Origin: Carboxylicivirga sp.
GTDB lineage: Bacteria > Bacteroidota > Bacteroidia > Bacteroidales > Marinilabiliaceae
Direction: 5' to 3'
Length of the DNA: 64,000 bases
NCBI GenBank assembly: GCA_025210475.1
Contig: JAOARW010000088.1
Coordinates: 1 to 64,000 of the forward strand
The position numbers and the translations under genes are program-made. Below the pieces are notes generated by a model. It did not search any database and had not been told where the DNA came from. It saw only the letters and a program-made list of their open reading frames with translations. This document shows positions 31,496 through 47,200 of this stretch, in pieces (positions within the stretch are counted from its first letter, which is position 1; the number at the start of each line of letters is the position of its first letter).

Positions 31496-34400
31496 ATGGC
31501 ACACTACTTAAAAACAGAATTTTACGAGCTCATTAAAAAAGATGAGTCGCTATTCGAATTCATTCAGGAAGGGCAGGGCGATGGACTGTGGTATCGTGAC
31601 CTGGAAAAGCCGGATAATGAATGGATGAATAAGCGATTTTGGGACGTTCTGGGCTATGATGCAGATGAGATGCCACATAAAACCAGTGCCTGGCAGGCAA
31701 TTACCGACCAGCAGGATGTAGAATTAGCGGATGCGACCTTACAAAAATACCTTGATGACCCGAGTTGTGCTTATGATCTGCAGATTGGTATGCTCCATAA
31801 GGATGGGCACATGGTATACCTGAACTCCAATGCAATAGCCATTAGGGATGACAAGGGAAAGGCCATTCGATTGTTGGGCATTAATCAGCTCATTAAGTCA
31901 AGTGAATCAAGAGAAAATATAAAGGAATCACGTTATAAACATCTGGTAGAGACAGCTTCTGATGCTATATATCTTTTTGACCATAAGGGTACTGTAATTG
32001 ATGCAAACCAAACAGCGTCAATAATGATTGGTCGGTCAATAAAAGAAATCATTGGTAAATCCATACAAATAATTGATCCAAATTTTAATATTAAGCTGTT
32101 TTTGGATTTCTGGGAAAAAGTTCCTTATGACGAACAACGCATCTTTGAAACAACTCACATAACTAAGTGTGGAAATTTGATACCTATTGAGGTTAGTGCA
32201 AAAAAATTTAAAGATAAGGATAGTACATTTTATTATGGTATCGCAAGAGATATAACAAAGAGAAAGGAAGCCGAACAGGAGGTTAAGAAACAAAGGGATT
32301 TATTTGAGTTGGTGATTAATTCGGTGCCCGACCGTATTTTCTGGAAAGATCTGAATTCGGTATACCTGGGTTGTAATAAACATTTTGCAAAAGACTCCGG
32401 TTTGGATGAAATTTCAAATGTCATTGGAAAGACTGATCAGGAGATGTCCTGGACTAAGGATGCCAGGTTTTATCGTGCCGATGATAGAAAGGTAATGGAC
32501 AGTGGAGAATCCCGCTTCAGTGCTGAGGAACCTTTTTTTAATAACGATGGTGACCTGGTTATTTGGAATACCAATAAAATGCCTTTAAAGAATAATGATG
32601 GCGATATTATTGGCATGGTGGCGACCTCGGAAGATATTACTCACCGCAGGATGGCTGAACAGGCCATAAAAGAAAGCGAGGAGAAGTTTAGAAAGGTATT
32701 TGAGAATGCCAATATTGGTATTGCAATCGGCGATAAAAAAGGTAATGTAGTTGATGTAAATAAAGGTTACCTGGCCATTACCGGTTATTCCTATAAGGAG
32801 TTTGTTGGGATTAACTATTCCCATTACACGCACCCCGACGATTTGGAAAAGGAAGCAGAATTATTGCAGGATATTAGGCAAGGTAAAAGGGATAGTTATC
32901 GGCTTGAAAAACGAATCAAAAGTAAACAAGGCGATTATGTGTGGCTGGACTTATCCGTAACATCCATCCGTAATAATAAAAAACAGCTGGAATCATTTAT
33001 TGTATTGGTTATTGATGTAACAGAGCGACGAAAAGCAGCCGAGTCACTAAAGGTCTTCTTTAATCAACCAATGAATATTCATTTAATTGCAGGTGTTGAT
33101 GGTCAGATTATAAGGGTTAATTCAGGGTGGAAGACTATTTTAGGTTACAGTCGAAGCGAGATTGAAGGAACGAGTTTTCTGGATTTGGTTCATCCCGATG
33201 ATATTGAGCCTACGATTAACGAAATGAAAGCATTGGATGAGGGTAAAACCACTTTGTACTTCGAAAATCGCTACCGACATAAGGATGGCCAGTACATATG
33301 GTTAGCGTGGTCGGCTATTGCGAATACATCCAGTCATCAAATTCACGCCATAGCTAAAGATATTACCGAAGAAAAGTTGTATCACGAGGCATTGGTGAAG
33401 TCGGAAGAGAACTACAAAGCCCTCTCTGAAAATGCCAGGCATTTAATTATTACGCACCGTTTTAACGGAGAGATTAGCTATGCCAATAAATACGCTGTTG
33501 AATTTCTACAAGTACCAAAGGAAAACCTTATTGGGGCAGATATAAAACGTTTTATATCGGATGAGAATGAAACAAAGAAGATTGAATCTGAGGCAGATAA
33601 TGGAGAGAAATTGAAAGTACAGCACAGCGAGGTTGAGCTTACCCTTCCTTCGGGAGATAGAAAGGTATTGGATGTTCTTAAAAGCCCGATAAAAATACAG
33701 AGAAAGATCGATTCAATACTCATTACTGCTTATGATATCAGCGAAAGGAAAGAAGCCGAGCGGAAGATAAAAGAACAAAATGAACAGTACGAAGCGCTAA
33801 ACGAGGAGCTGAAACAGTCCAATGAAGATTTATTTAAGGCCAATCAAAAGCATGAAGAAATAAACGAACGTTTCGATCTGGCTCTGGAAGCCACGAAGGA
33901 TGGGCTATGGGATTGGAACTTATTAACCAATGATCTGTACCTGTCGCCCAATTGGAAAAAAATGATTGGTTATAGGGATGATGAATTAGCAAATGACTTG
34001 ACTGTATGGGAAAAATTAACAAAGGTTGAAGATTCAAAATATGCTTTGGATAAACTGAATCGATTGATTGAAAGGGAAATTGATAAGTTTGATGTTGAGT
34101 TTAAGATGCGACACAAGGATGGACATTGGGTAGATATACACTCGCGGGCCGATATCTTTTTTAACGAGGATGGAAAAGCTTATCGTGTTGTAGGCACGCA
34201 TTCTGATATTACAGAGAAGAAACGTGCCGAAAATAAGATTCGTGAGAGTGAAGAGATGCTCCAGCTTTCAATTGATAATTCCCCTCTGGGAATAAGCAAA
34301 ACGGATCAGAATGGAAATTTTATCTCGGTTAATAAAGCATATGAGAAGATTGTAGGTTATACGAATGAAGAGTTATGTAAGCTTTCTTTTTATGATATTA

Positions 34401-36145
34401 CCGATCCGGCTATTTTACCAGAAAATCGCCAGCTTTTTGAATCGATAATGGATAAAAGGATTCCGGATTATCACCTTGAAAAAAGATATATTCGAAAAGA
34501 TGGTACCCCTGTTGATGTGAGGGTGCATACAGGTACCATATTTGATGCGCATAACCAGCCTTTGTTTGCCATGTCGTTTATTGAAGATATTACCGAACAA
34601 AAGCATTTGGAAAGTCGTAACAGGATGCTTTTTAAAGCCATCGAATCGAGTCCGGTAAGTATTGTAATAACCAATGCAAAAGGTAATATTGAATATGTGA
34701 ATTCATTTTTCTCACAGATGACCGGTTACACAAAGATCGAGGCTGTGGGTAAAAATCCACGCATCTTAAAATCGGGTCACCATCCGAGAACCTATTACGA
34801 AGAGATGTGGGAGAAATTGTGCCACGGAGAGAGTTGGGCCGGTGAGTTTTTAAACAAAAAGAAGAATGGTGAGCTATATTGGGAGAATGCGATTATTTCG
34901 CCAATCTTAAATAAAGATGGTAAAATATCGCAGTATATCGCCATTAAGGAAGATATAACAGAGCAGAAGAAAACACTGTCGGAGTTACAGCTAGCTAAAG
35001 ATAAAGCCGAGGAGGCCAATGCTTTAAAGGTGGAGTTTCTTCATAATTTAAGTCACGAAATACGCACACCGATGAATGGAATCATCGGATTTGCAGAATT
35101 ATTGGAGGAACTGGAAGAAACAGATGATCAGCAAAAGAATTATATTTCGATCATTAAAAACAGCAGTACACAATTGTTGCGTGTGATTGATGATATATTG
35201 GAAATATCAACGCTGGAAACGAAACAGCTAACCGTTCGAAAAAGAGCGTTCGATGTTAATCATTTTATAATGGAACTGTTTGCCATATATGATCTTAAAG
35301 CCAAAGAACGAAAGCTGTCGCTCTTTATTAAAAAAGGACTTGAGAATGATAATAGTCAGATTGTTTCAGATAAGGTGAAGATTAATAAGGTTTTAAGTAA
35401 TTTGATTGATAATGCCTTTAAGTTTACGCAGGAAGGACAAATTGAATTTGGCTACACAATAGATGAATCCAATATTGTGTTTTTTGTAAAGGATACAGGA
35501 ATCGGAATTACGCCAGAAAAGCAGGCCAAGATATTTGAACGCTTTTCGCAGGAAAGCACCACCACGGCCCAGATCTATGGAGGTTTAGGGCTGGGTTTAT
35601 CCATCGCCAAAGAAAATACCGAGTTGTTAGGAGGATATTTAACGGTTGAATCTTCTAAAGGTAAAGGTGCTACTTTTTATGCGCATATTCCTTTTACGAA
35701 ACATGAAGAAGTAGATGAACAAGAGGTAAATAAAGATTTACCTATAAAAGATAAAAATGACGTGGTAAATATACTGATAGCCGAAGATGAGGAGGTTAAC
35801 TACCTGTACCTGGAAACTGTTTTAGATGCGATTGAAGAATATAAAACGAAATTTCATCATGCAAAAAATGGTAAAGAGGCCGTGAAAATTGCTTTGGAAA
35901 ATGATTCCATCAAGCTGGTATTAATGGATATTAAAATGCCAATAATGAATGGTTATACTGCGACGCAGGAAATTAAAGCGGTAAAGCCTGAATTACCCAT
36001 TATTGCCCAAACCGCCTATTCAACTAGTTTGGAAAGAGACCAGGCATTAAAGCATGGTTGCGATGACTTTATCTCCAAACCAATTAAGAAAGAGGAATTG
36101 ATTTTAAAAGTGAATAAGTTTCTTAATCAACTAAATGAAAACTAA
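31496..36145 (+). CDS. Soluble hybrid histidine kinase with nine PAS domains and C-terminal receiver
   Basis: This 1549-residue protein has no signal peptide or membrane helix, so it is probably cytosolic. Nine PAS/PAC units in tandem lie at about 16-128, 143-260, 265-385, 395-515, 519-632, 637-755, 791-915, 918-1040 and 1043-1160, most ending in the PAC motif (for example GIARDITKRKEAE). HisKA follows with His1187 (LSHEIRTPMNG), an ATPase domain about 1290-1400 (KDTGIGITPEKQAKIFERFS), then a receiver (about 1424-1545) with phospho-acceptor Asp1478. No DNA-binding output or partner gene is adjacent; phosphotransfer to another protein is likely. The number of sensor domains suggests integration of several internal signals. 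Confidence 0.95.
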   Translation: MAHYLKTEFYELIKKDESLFEFIQEGQGDGLWYRDLEKPDNEWMNKRFWDVLGYDADEMPHKTSAWQAITDQQDVELADATLQKYLDDPSCAYDLQIGMLHKDGHMVYLNSNAIAIRDDKGKAIRLLGINQLIKSSESRENIKESRYKHLVETASDAIYLFDHKGTVIDANQTASIMIGRSIKEIIGKSIQIIDPNFNIKLFLDFWEKVPYDEQRIFETTHITKCGNLIPIEVSAKKFKDKDSTFYYGIARDITKRKEAEQEVKKQRDLFELVINSVPDRIFWKDLNSVYLGCNKHFAKDSGLDEISNVIGKTDQEMSWTKDARFYRADDRKVMDSGESRFSAEEPFFNNDGDLVIWNTNKMPLKNNDGDIIGMVATSEDITHRRMAEQAIKESEEKFRKVFENANIGIAIGDKKGNVVDVNKGYLAITGYSYKEFVGINYSHYTHPDDLEKEAELLQDIRQGKRDSYRLEKRIKSKQGDYVWLDLSVTSIRNNKKQLESFIVLVIDVTERRKAAESLKVFFNQPMNIHLIAGVDGQIIRVNSGWKTILGYSRSEIEGTSFLDLVHPDDIEPTINEMKALDEGKTTLYFENRYRHKDGQYIWLAWSAIANTSSHQIHAIAKDITEEKLYHEALVKSEENYKALSENARHLIITHRFNGEISYANKYAVEFLQVPKENLIGADIKRFISDENETKKIESEADNGEKLKVQHSEVELTLPSGDRKVLDVLKSPIKIQRKIDSILITAYDISERKEAERKIKEQNEQYEALNEELKQSNEDLFKANQKHEEINERFDLALEATKDGLWDWNLLTNDLYLSPNWKKMIGYRDDELANDLTVWEKLTKVEDSKYALDKLNRLIEREIDKFDVEFKMRHKDGHWVDIHSRADIFFNEDGKAYRVVGTHSDITEKKRAENKIRESEEMLQLSIDNSPLGISKTDQNGNFISVNKAYEKIVGYTNEELCKLSFYDITDPAILPENRQLFESIMDKRIPDYHLEKRYIRKDGTPVDVRVHTGTIFDAHNQPLFAMSFIEDITEQKHLESRNRMLFKAIESSPVSIVITNAKGNIEYVNSFFSQMTGYTKIEAVGKNPRILKSGHHPRTYYEEMWEKLCHGESWAGEFLNKKKNGELYWENAIISPILNKDGKISQYIAIKEDITEQKKTLSELQLAKDKAEEANALKVEFLHNLSHEIRTPMNGIIGFAELLEELEETDDQQKNYISIIKNSSTQLLRVIDDILEISTLETKQLTVRKRAFDVNHFIMELFAIYDLKAKERKLSLFIKKGLENDNSQIVSDKVKINKVLSNLIDNAFKFTQEGQIEFGYTIDESNIVFFVKDTGIGITPEKQAKIFERFSQESTTTAQIYGGLGLGLSIAKENTELLGGYLTVESSKGKGATFYAHIPFTKHEEVDEQEVNKDLPIKDKNDVVNILIAEDEEVNYLYLETVLDAIEEYKTKFHHAKNGKEAVKIALENDSIKLVLMDIKMPIMNGYTATQEIKAVKPELPIIAQTAYSTSLERDQALKHGCDDFISKPIKKEELILKVNKFLNQLNEN

Positions 36146-36194
36146 TTGATTGCTTTAATCTAGCAGTCATTTGTATGTTATAAAATAAAGCAAT

Positions 36195-36236
36195 AAAAAA
36201 TCGGGATCGCAACCTCTTGATTGCTGATCCCGATTT
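36195..36236 (-). terminator. Terminator between convergent PAS kinase and GH2 genes
   Basis: The stem AAATCGGGATC/GATCCCGATTT (11 bp, 17-nt loop) is followed on the minus strand by a run of T. It ends the GH2 transcript and may serve the plus-strand kinase transcript as well. Confidence 0.8.
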
Positions 36237-36256
36237 GCGCTATTTACCTAATATTA

Positions 36257-39840
<3,584 letters not shown>

Positions 39841-42800
39841 ATGATATTGAGACATGCTTGTATATTTTTTGTGTTGTTAGGTTTGATTTGTAACAAATCC
39901 GTTTGTTATGCAGGCTTTCGAACTTATACTTTTAAGCATCTCACCGAAAATATTGCACTCAAGCAAAGCAATGTGAATAGCATCTATCAGGACAAGGAGG
40001 GACTGATGTATTTTGGAACCAACGAAGGCTTATTTGTTTATGACGGTTATAAGTCAGTATTGTGCTGGAATAATATTAAAGTGGGTGCTGAACTGCTGGC
40101 TAATGATATTCATTCCATTAGCGAATTGTCAGGTTCCGATCGATTAATAAGCAGTTCAGACGGGCTTTATGTATACAATATAAAGTATCGAAGTTTTCAT
40201 CCGATAGCAGTTAGTGGTCATTGGCCCGATGAAGCTAAGGTAGTTAAGGTTAAGCAACAGTTCTATTGTATTGCATCATCGGAAATAGGAGAATTAGAAA
40301 TATTTGAGCAGGATGGGAATTATCGGGCTGTTTATCATCCTCGAAATAAAGTATTAAAGAAATGGATTAAAAATGAATCCATCGACATTACCAGTCATTG
40401 CTTCTCAAAAGAAGGATCGATTCTTCTGGCTATTGAAGATGATCAGATTTTAAGCTGGAACCCCCATGATAATCAAATTGAATCTTTAGGAAAAGCTACT
40501 TTTTATCTGAATAGTTTGTTTGAAGACAAAAATGGTAAAGTGTGGGCCGGTACCAATAACAATATGTTGCTTTGGTGGAATAAAGGAACCGATCAACCTA
40601 ATACCATTGAACTTAAGATTAATGAAGAATCGTATGGTAATTTCAAATACATTACTTCGATAACAGAAGATCGGGAAGGCAACCTGCTCATTGGAACAAA
40701 CAACAATGGATTAGCCATAATACGCACCAGCGAGAAATATAAACTGCAACCTGATATCGAATATTATCCTTCAGAGCCTGAAAATAGCAACAGTATTTGC
40801 GATAATAATGTATCGTGTTTATATACAGATCAGTCCAACGCTATTTTTATAGGTACATTTGGTAATGGTGTAAGCCAGTTGTCCTTAGGGCAAAGTTGTT
40901 TTATTCAACACATTAACCATATAAATAATGACAATAGCCTGGATCATATCCGGGTTAATGGCATTCATGATGATAACAATGGGAATATCTGGTTTGGCAC
41001 TCGTATTGGGCTTAATCGATACAATCGTCAAACGCAACGCTATTATCGTTACCATGATTTATTGGCGGGAGATAGTAACAAGCGTCCTAAAGAAGTTGAT
41101 TTAATTGGTGAAACCACCTGTTTTTGCCAGGACAGTATTGGTAATTTGTGGATAGGAACCTATGGTACAGGGGTATTTATGTACTCATACATTTACGATC
41201 GCTTTTATCATTTTAAGGATAATGAAGGCCGGCTTGTTCCAACAACGCGAATAACAGATGTTAGCATTGATAACAAGGGTTTTTTATGGATTGCGACACA
41301 TGGGGCAGGTATGGCACGAGTTGACAGTGTTGATTTGCAAAATCAGCATTTATATTTAAAGCCTTATCGTTGCTCTATCGAAAATCCTCATGGCTTTGCA
41401 TCACAATCGATTGATATTATTTTCCCAGATAAGAATAATAATCTGTGGTGCTCATTTCCCGAAAAAGGTTTGTTCAGGTATAACCTGGAAACAGATAAAA
41501 TGCAGCTTTATGCCCATGCCTCAGGCGATTCAACAAGCATATCCAACAACGGAGTTATCTCTATTTGTTCAGATCGGGATGAGAACCTTTGGTTTGGCAC
41601 TGCCAGGGGGCTTAATAAGTTCGATGTAGAAAGTGAGGTTTTTACAAGTTACACCATGGAAAGAGGATTACCACACAATTCCATATGTGGTGTTTTAAGT
41701 GATGAATCAGCAAATATTTGGCTTTATACGCAAAGGGGTATTTATCGATTTAATCCATTAACAGAAACCTTTGATCGTTTTATTGAAAACAGCCGTATTG
41801 TTCATGAGGATAAGACCATTGATGCCACCTGCAAGAATGAGGATGGTAAACTTTATCTGGGAACCATCAATAATGGTTGTTTTGAATTCCATCCGGATAG
41901 CATCATTGATAATGTCTTCATTCCGAAAGTGACATTTACCAACTTTAAGGTTTCGGGCCGATCGGTTTATGAGTTGGATCAGAATGAGTTGAAATTGGAA
42001 TCAGAAATAGCTGAAAATGGCACAGTGAACTTAAATTATCAGCAAAATGATATTGCCATTGAATATTCGGCATTAGCTTATCATTCCGATCTTAATATTC
42101 AGCTAATGTACCGGATGGAGGGTGTTGATAATTCCTGGAACACGAGTGATGAAACGAAGTTGGAAGTATCCTATGCTAATCTTAATCCGGGTAAATATAC
42201 CTTTCGGGTAAAAGCCAAAAATAGCTTGATGCCCGATGCGGAAAAAGAATCAGGTATTATTATAACTATACATCCGCCTTTTTGGGCTACAAACTGGGCC
42301 TACGGCTTGTATCTTATCGTCATTTCCCTCATTGGATTTGCTCTTTATCGATACACGGTGTCGCGTCTTAGTTTAAAAAATGATCTTAAAATGGAACGCA
42401 TGAAGCTTGGCTTTTTTACCAACGTATCCCATGAGTTCAGAACACCTTTAACCTTAATTGCAGGACCTTTGAAAAAACTGATGGCAGATGACGGGTTAAA
42501 AGAGCAGGATCGACATACTTATTACAACCTGATGCACAAAAACACGGATAAACTGCTTAAGCTGGTTAATCAGATTCTTGATATTAGGAAGGTGGATAAA
42601 GGAAAAATGGCTTTGAATGCTGAAGAGTCTGATATTATTTCGCTTGCAAGAGAAGTGTTTGATAGCTTTAGTATCATTGCTCATGAGCGGGAGATAAACT
42701 ATCAATTTAAAAGTGATTCGGATCGAGTATTGCTCTGGTATGATGAAGATAAACTTGAGAAAGTCCTATTTAATTTGTTGTCAAATGCCTTTAAATATTC

Positions 42801-43974
42801 GGCCGATAAAAGCTCGATTTCATTAACTATAAATAAGGAAGCACATAAACATGAAATTAGGATTCAGGTAACAGATACTGGCAGAGGTATTCCCGAGGAT
42901 CAATTGGGGAATGTGTTTACCCGTTTTTATCGAGTTGAAGATTATTCAGACCTGGCAGCTAACGGCACCGGTTTAGGCCTGTCCATTGTAAAAACGTTTG
43001 TTGAAATGCATTCGGGCAGTGTGAAGGTGACTAATAACGAAAGCAGTGGCTGTACATTTACTGTGACATTGCCATTGGGTGATCAGCATTTGTTGGATAA
43101 TCAGAAGATAAATCAGTCGGATAAAGGGCCTGTTAAAGAATTTGTTGGCAAATCACCTTCGCAATCTCTAAAAGGAACGATTAAAGAGAATAAGAGTGAT
43201 TTGGCAGATGAACAAGCACCTTTAGTTTTAATTGTTGAAGATAATGAGGATGTAAGGCAGTTTATTAAACAAGAATTGCAAACTTCGTATCGCATAATTA
43301 CAGCAATAAACGGCAAAGAAGGATTAGACAAAGCTGTTGAAGAATATCCCGATTTGATTGTATCGGATGTGATGATGCCGGAAATGGATGGATTGGAGTT
43401 TTGCCAAAAGGTAAAAGAAGATATCCGAATTTGCCATATTCCTGTGGTCTTACTAACAGCACGATCTTCATCCGATCAGCAAATTGAAGGTATTGAAACA
43501 GGCGCCGATGCCTATATTACCAAGCCTTTTGATCCGAGTTATCTGGAGGCGAGAGTCAGGAATTTAATATCATCCCGGTTGCTGTTAAAGCAAGCTTTTT
43601 CCAAAAGCTTGACCGAACCCTCAGCAGAGCCCAAAAGAATGGCCAACTCTCTGGATGAACAATTCATTGAAAAAGCCACTCAAGTGGTAAGCGACAATCT
43701 GGAAAATCCTGAATTCTCGGTACCAGAATTTACCCAGCAGATGGGAATGAGCAATTCTGTATTTTATCGAAAAATAAAGGCTATAACTGATTTGTCGGCG
43801 GGTGAATTTATTAAACATATCAGAATGCAAAAAGCGCTTGAGCTATTGGGCGAAGAGTCTTATACAATTTCAGAAATTGCCAATAAGGTGGGGTTCAACG
43901 ATCCGAAATATTTTAGCACGGCATTTAAGAAAACATTTGGTAAATCGCCAAAACAATACTTGGGGCAGAAATAA
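39841..43974 (+). CDS. Hybrid two-component system protein (HTCS), first of two
   Basis: This protein has 1377 residues from the ATG at 39841, chosen because it gives a proper signal peptide (ILRHACIFFVLLGLICNK); an upstream in-frame ATG at 39802 is less likely. A periplasmic two-propeller sensor (repeats such as NGKVWAGTNNNMLLWW and GNLWIGTYGTGVFMY) and a Y_Y_Y domain lead to one membrane helix (about 818-842). Inside the cell lie a HisKA with His864 (VSHEFRTPLTL), ATPase, receiver with Asp1176 (VSDVMMPEMDG) and an AraC-type DNA-binding domain (ending KTFGKSPKQYLG). Such proteins sense oligosaccharides and switch on PULs. It is divergent from the GH2 gene and in tandem with another HTCS. Confidence 0.95.
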   Translation: MILRHACIFFVLLGLICNKSVCYAGFRTYTFKHLTENIALKQSNVNSIYQDKEGLMYFGTNEGLFVYDGYKSVLCWNNIKVGAELLANDIHSISELSGSDRLISSSDGLYVYNIKYRSFHPIAVSGHWPDEAKVVKVKQQFYCIASSEIGELEIFEQDGNYRAVYHPRNKVLKKWIKNESIDITSHCFSKEGSILLAIEDDQILSWNPHDNQIESLGKATFYLNSLFEDKNGKVWAGTNNNMLLWWNKGTDQPNTIELKINEESYGNFKYITSITEDREGNLLIGTNNNGLAIIRTSEKYKLQPDIEYYPSEPENSNSICDNNVSCLYTDQSNAIFIGTFGNGVSQLSLGQSCFIQHINHINNDNSLDHIRVNGIHDDNNGNIWFGTRIGLNRYNRQTQRYYRYHDLLAGDSNKRPKEVDLIGETTCFCQDSIGNLWIGTYGTGVFMYSYIYDRFYHFKDNEGRLVPTTRITDVSIDNKGFLWIATHGAGMARVDSVDLQNQHLYLKPYRCSIENPHGFASQSIDIIFPDKNNNLWCSFPEKGLFRYNLETDKMQLYAHASGDSTSISNNGVISICSDRDENLWFGTARGLNKFDVESEVFTSYTMERGLPHNSICGVLSDESANIWLYTQRGIYRFNPLTETFDRFIENSRIVHEDKTIDATCKNEDGKLYLGTINNGCFEFHPDSIIDNVFIPKVTFTNFKVSGRSVYELDQNELKLESEIAENGTVNLNYQQNDIAIEYSALAYHSDLNIQLMYRMEGVDNSWNTSDETKLEVSYANLNPGKYTFRVKAKNSLMPDAEKESGIIITIHPPFWATNWAYGLYLIVISLIGFALYRYTVSRLSLKNDLKMERMKLGFFTNVSHEFRTPLTLIAGPLKKLMADDGLKEQDRHTYYNLMHKNTDKLLKLVNQILDIRKVDKGKMALNAEESDIISLAREVFDSFSIIAHEREINYQFKSDSDRVLLWYDEDKLEKVLFNLLSNAFKYSADKSSISLTINKEAHKHEIRIQVTDTGRGIPEDQLGNVFTRFYRVEDYSDLAANGTGLGLSIVKTFVEMHSGSVKVTNNESSGCTFTVTLPLGDQHLLDNQKINQSDKGPVKEFVGKSPSQSLKGTIKENKSDLADEQAPLVLIVEDNEDVRQFIKQELQTSYRIITAINGKEGLDKAVEEYPDLIVSDVMMPEMDGLEFCQKVKEDIRICHIPVVLLTARSSSDQQIEGIETGADAYITKPFDPSYLEARVRNLISSRLLLKQAFSKSLTEPSAEPKRMANSLDEQFIEKATQVVSDNLENPEFSVPEFTQQMGMSNSVFYRKIKAITDLSAGEFIKHIRMQKALELLGEESYTISEIANKVGFNDPKYFSTAFKKTFGKSPKQYLGQK

Positions 43975-44208
43975 GAATGTTGGAACTATAATTCTATTGA
44001 TAAACTAACAGTTTTATAATTGATAAAACCTCATTGATTATTGAAATTGATTGTGTAAGGTGTTGTGAGGTAATTGGATGGGTGTTGGAAAAGTGATTTT
44101 GTATGCATTGGATGATTGGCATCATCAGATCTGTATTTTTCAAATCATAAAAACTGTGAGTATATTTGAAATTGGAAAGAAATTTATACACTGCTGTTTA
44201 TTCTGTTG

Positions 44209-44240
44209 TTTGTGTTTGAGTATGCAATAGTGTTATATTG
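44209..44240 (+). promoter_or_regulatory. Candidate promoter of the second HTCS gene
   Basis: TTTG (44209-44212) and TATATTG (44234-44240) lie 21 nt apart and 25 nt upstream of the start codon, resembling the Bacteroidota -33/-7 arrangement. The -7 box is imperfect. The rest of the 290-nt gap from 43975 shows no other element. Confidence 0.4.
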
Positions 44241-44264
44241 TGAGAACCGGTAAAAACTATACGC

Positions 44265-47200
44265 ATGAGGTGGTCTGTTTTATTGTTTGTTACTTTAGTA
44301 AGTCAAATTTCCTTTGGTCAGGGTGTTCGGTTTAATAAAGTGATAGGGCATGGCGAATTTGATAACAGTTCAATAACAGCAATTGCAGAGGATTATTTGG
44401 GAAGAATGTGGTTTGGTTCGCGTGAGGGATTACATTTGTACGATGCCACTTCAATTCGTTCTTTTCGTTCCGAAATAGGGAATGAGCAAAGTCTTACAAC
44501 CAACTGGATTCAGTGCTTGAGAGAAGATTCTTTGCAAAACCTGTGGATTGGTACCGATAATGGCTTAAACAAAATGTCAATGGCGGATTTCTCGGTACAA
44601 CGTTATAATTTGTCGGATTTTGGTAGCAGGGGTAATTCTATTTTGGATATTTATGTTGATAAAAATGGAATAGTTTGGGTTAGTTCGTTTGGTGGTTTAT
44701 ATTATTATCAAACCGATGAAAACCGCTTTAGAAAACTAAACATTGCCAGTGTCGATCAGGATTTCGTTATTAATCATATTTTTAAGAATAACGATGATGA
44801 GCTAGTGTTGGTAACCAATAACTCAGGACTCTATACCATTGATGTTGATGATTTTTCGATTGCCCCTTTATTTACTCATCAATTACAGCAATATGAAATT
44901 AGAAATGCGGTTCAGGACGACAATAATAATTATTGGTTGGCTACCAAAAGCGACGGCATGATTCTTTTTAATGGGCAAGAAGCTAAAAGGTTTAAGCCAA
45001 CTGAAGTGACTCATAATATCCTGCAGGTATTTAGTGACCAATCTGGTGTATATGCCTTAAGTGATGGTGATGGTTTGTATCATATAGATCCAAAAAAACA
45101 TACTTTGGCCAGGTACCGAATTGCTGATGAAGTTGGTATTACAAGCAACGTATTGGTATCTGTATACAAAGATAGCCGCAATACTATTTGGTTCGGTATG
45201 ATTAATTCAGGTGTATGTTATCTGGATAAGTATTCTAGTGTCTTTACCCATCATCTAAGTCAAATGGAGCATTCCTCTTTAAAAAGAAAGCTAAGTATTC
45301 TGGATGCATTAGCACTTGATCGCGATAATCTTTTGCTGGCAACAGATGGGGAGGGTCTTGTGAAAATTAATATCAACACGGGCGATACCACCAAAATAGC
45401 ATTGGGTAATATAAGGGTGGTAAAGAAATTATATAGAGACAACAATGGATTCATTTGGGGAGGTACTTATCAGGACGGGTTGATATGTTTAGATAAGAAC
45501 CTTACTTTGATAAAACATTATTCAAAAATCAGTAGTCAGAATGGAAACCTGGTTGACGATAGTGTATGGGCTTTAAAGGAAGACTATAGTGGTAATTTCT
45601 GGATTGGAACCCTGGGCAGCGGTTTATTTTTGTTCGACACAAAAGAGGAAACTTTTTACAGTTGTAAAGAAGATTTGGAAGATTTTAAACTGGATGAATC
45701 AGTCATTACAACCATTTACATCGATAACACTAATAAGTTATATGTAGGCACCAAAGAAGGTTTGATGGTCTATGATGAACAGTCAAAACGTTTTAATTCA
45801 TTTAATACGATTGCCAAGCCGCTAAGCAATAACACCATTCGGCAAGTTTACGAAGATCAGGATAAGGGCATGTGGATATGTACCGAGAATGGCCTGAATC
45901 ATTGGAAAAATGGTGAGCTTACTATATATAGCAAAGAAAATGGGCTTTCAGCCAGTCGCATTCAGGGTATTGTTGAAGATAAGAACGGACGCTTATGGGT
46001 CGCCTCAACATATGGCTTAAATCTGGGTATTGACAGTACACATTACAGAACGCTTTTAATGGAAGATGGATTATCATCTAACAATATTAATACAGAAGGC
46101 GTTATTTTATTGCCGGATAAACAGGTACTGTTACTGACTTTAAATGGTATTACCCTATTTGATCCGGATAAGATTAAAACCAACCAACAGGAACCCGAAG
46201 TTGTTTTTTCTGATTTATGGATCAACGGACAGATTCAAAATGATTTTACCGGAACGAAGACTAGAAAACATATTAGTTCGAGGGACAAAATCAAGTTCAA
46301 GTACGAAGAACGTTTCTTTAGCATTGGATTTTCGGCTTTGAATTATAACTGGCCATCAAAAAACAAGTACAGTTATCTGCTCGAAGGTTATAGTAAACAA
46401 TGGATTGAAGGAGGTAACCTGGGAAGGGCAACATTCACTAACCTTACACCTGGCGACTATGTTTTTAAAGTGAAGGCAGCTAACAACGATGGATTATGGA
46501 ATAATCAGACAAAGGAATTGGTCATTGAGGTGATGCCACCCTGGTGGGATACCTGGTGGGCCAATTTAATTTATTTCAGTGTGTTGGTTGGCATAATCTA
46601 TTTCTTCCGCGCTTATATTGTTAAGGGTGAGATTTATAAGCATACGATCAGAACCAAAGAGCTGGAAGTAAAAAGAAAAGAAGAATTGGAAAAGTTGAAG
46701 GATCAATTCTTTACTAATATTTCGCACGATATTCGTACACCATTGAGTTTAATTGTTGCCCCTATTTCGAGCCTGATTAATAGTGAAGAGAAATTGTCAC
46801 AGAATGAGCGTCACAATGTTTACCAGACCATCAAACGTAATTGCGATAGTTTATTGAGGTTAGTCAATCAACTGTTAGATTATCGTAAGCTGGAACTGGG
46901 TAAGCTTAAATTAAGAGTAAAAAAGATAAATTTAAGTGAACTGATGCATGAAATGGTTCAACGCTTTGCAACCACAACTTACAGCAATCAAAACTATACA
47001 ATTAAGGTTGAGGCGGAACAAAATGTGACTATTGCCGGCGATTACCTACTGGTCGAAAATATTTTCTACAATCTGATTTCCAATGCCATTAAACATTCCA
47101 ATAAAGCGGAGGTTGAAATTATTCTAGGCTGTAAAAAAGTTGAAGAAGAAGTCGAGTTTTGGGTTAAAGATAATGGCGAAGGTATTAGTTCATCAAATAT

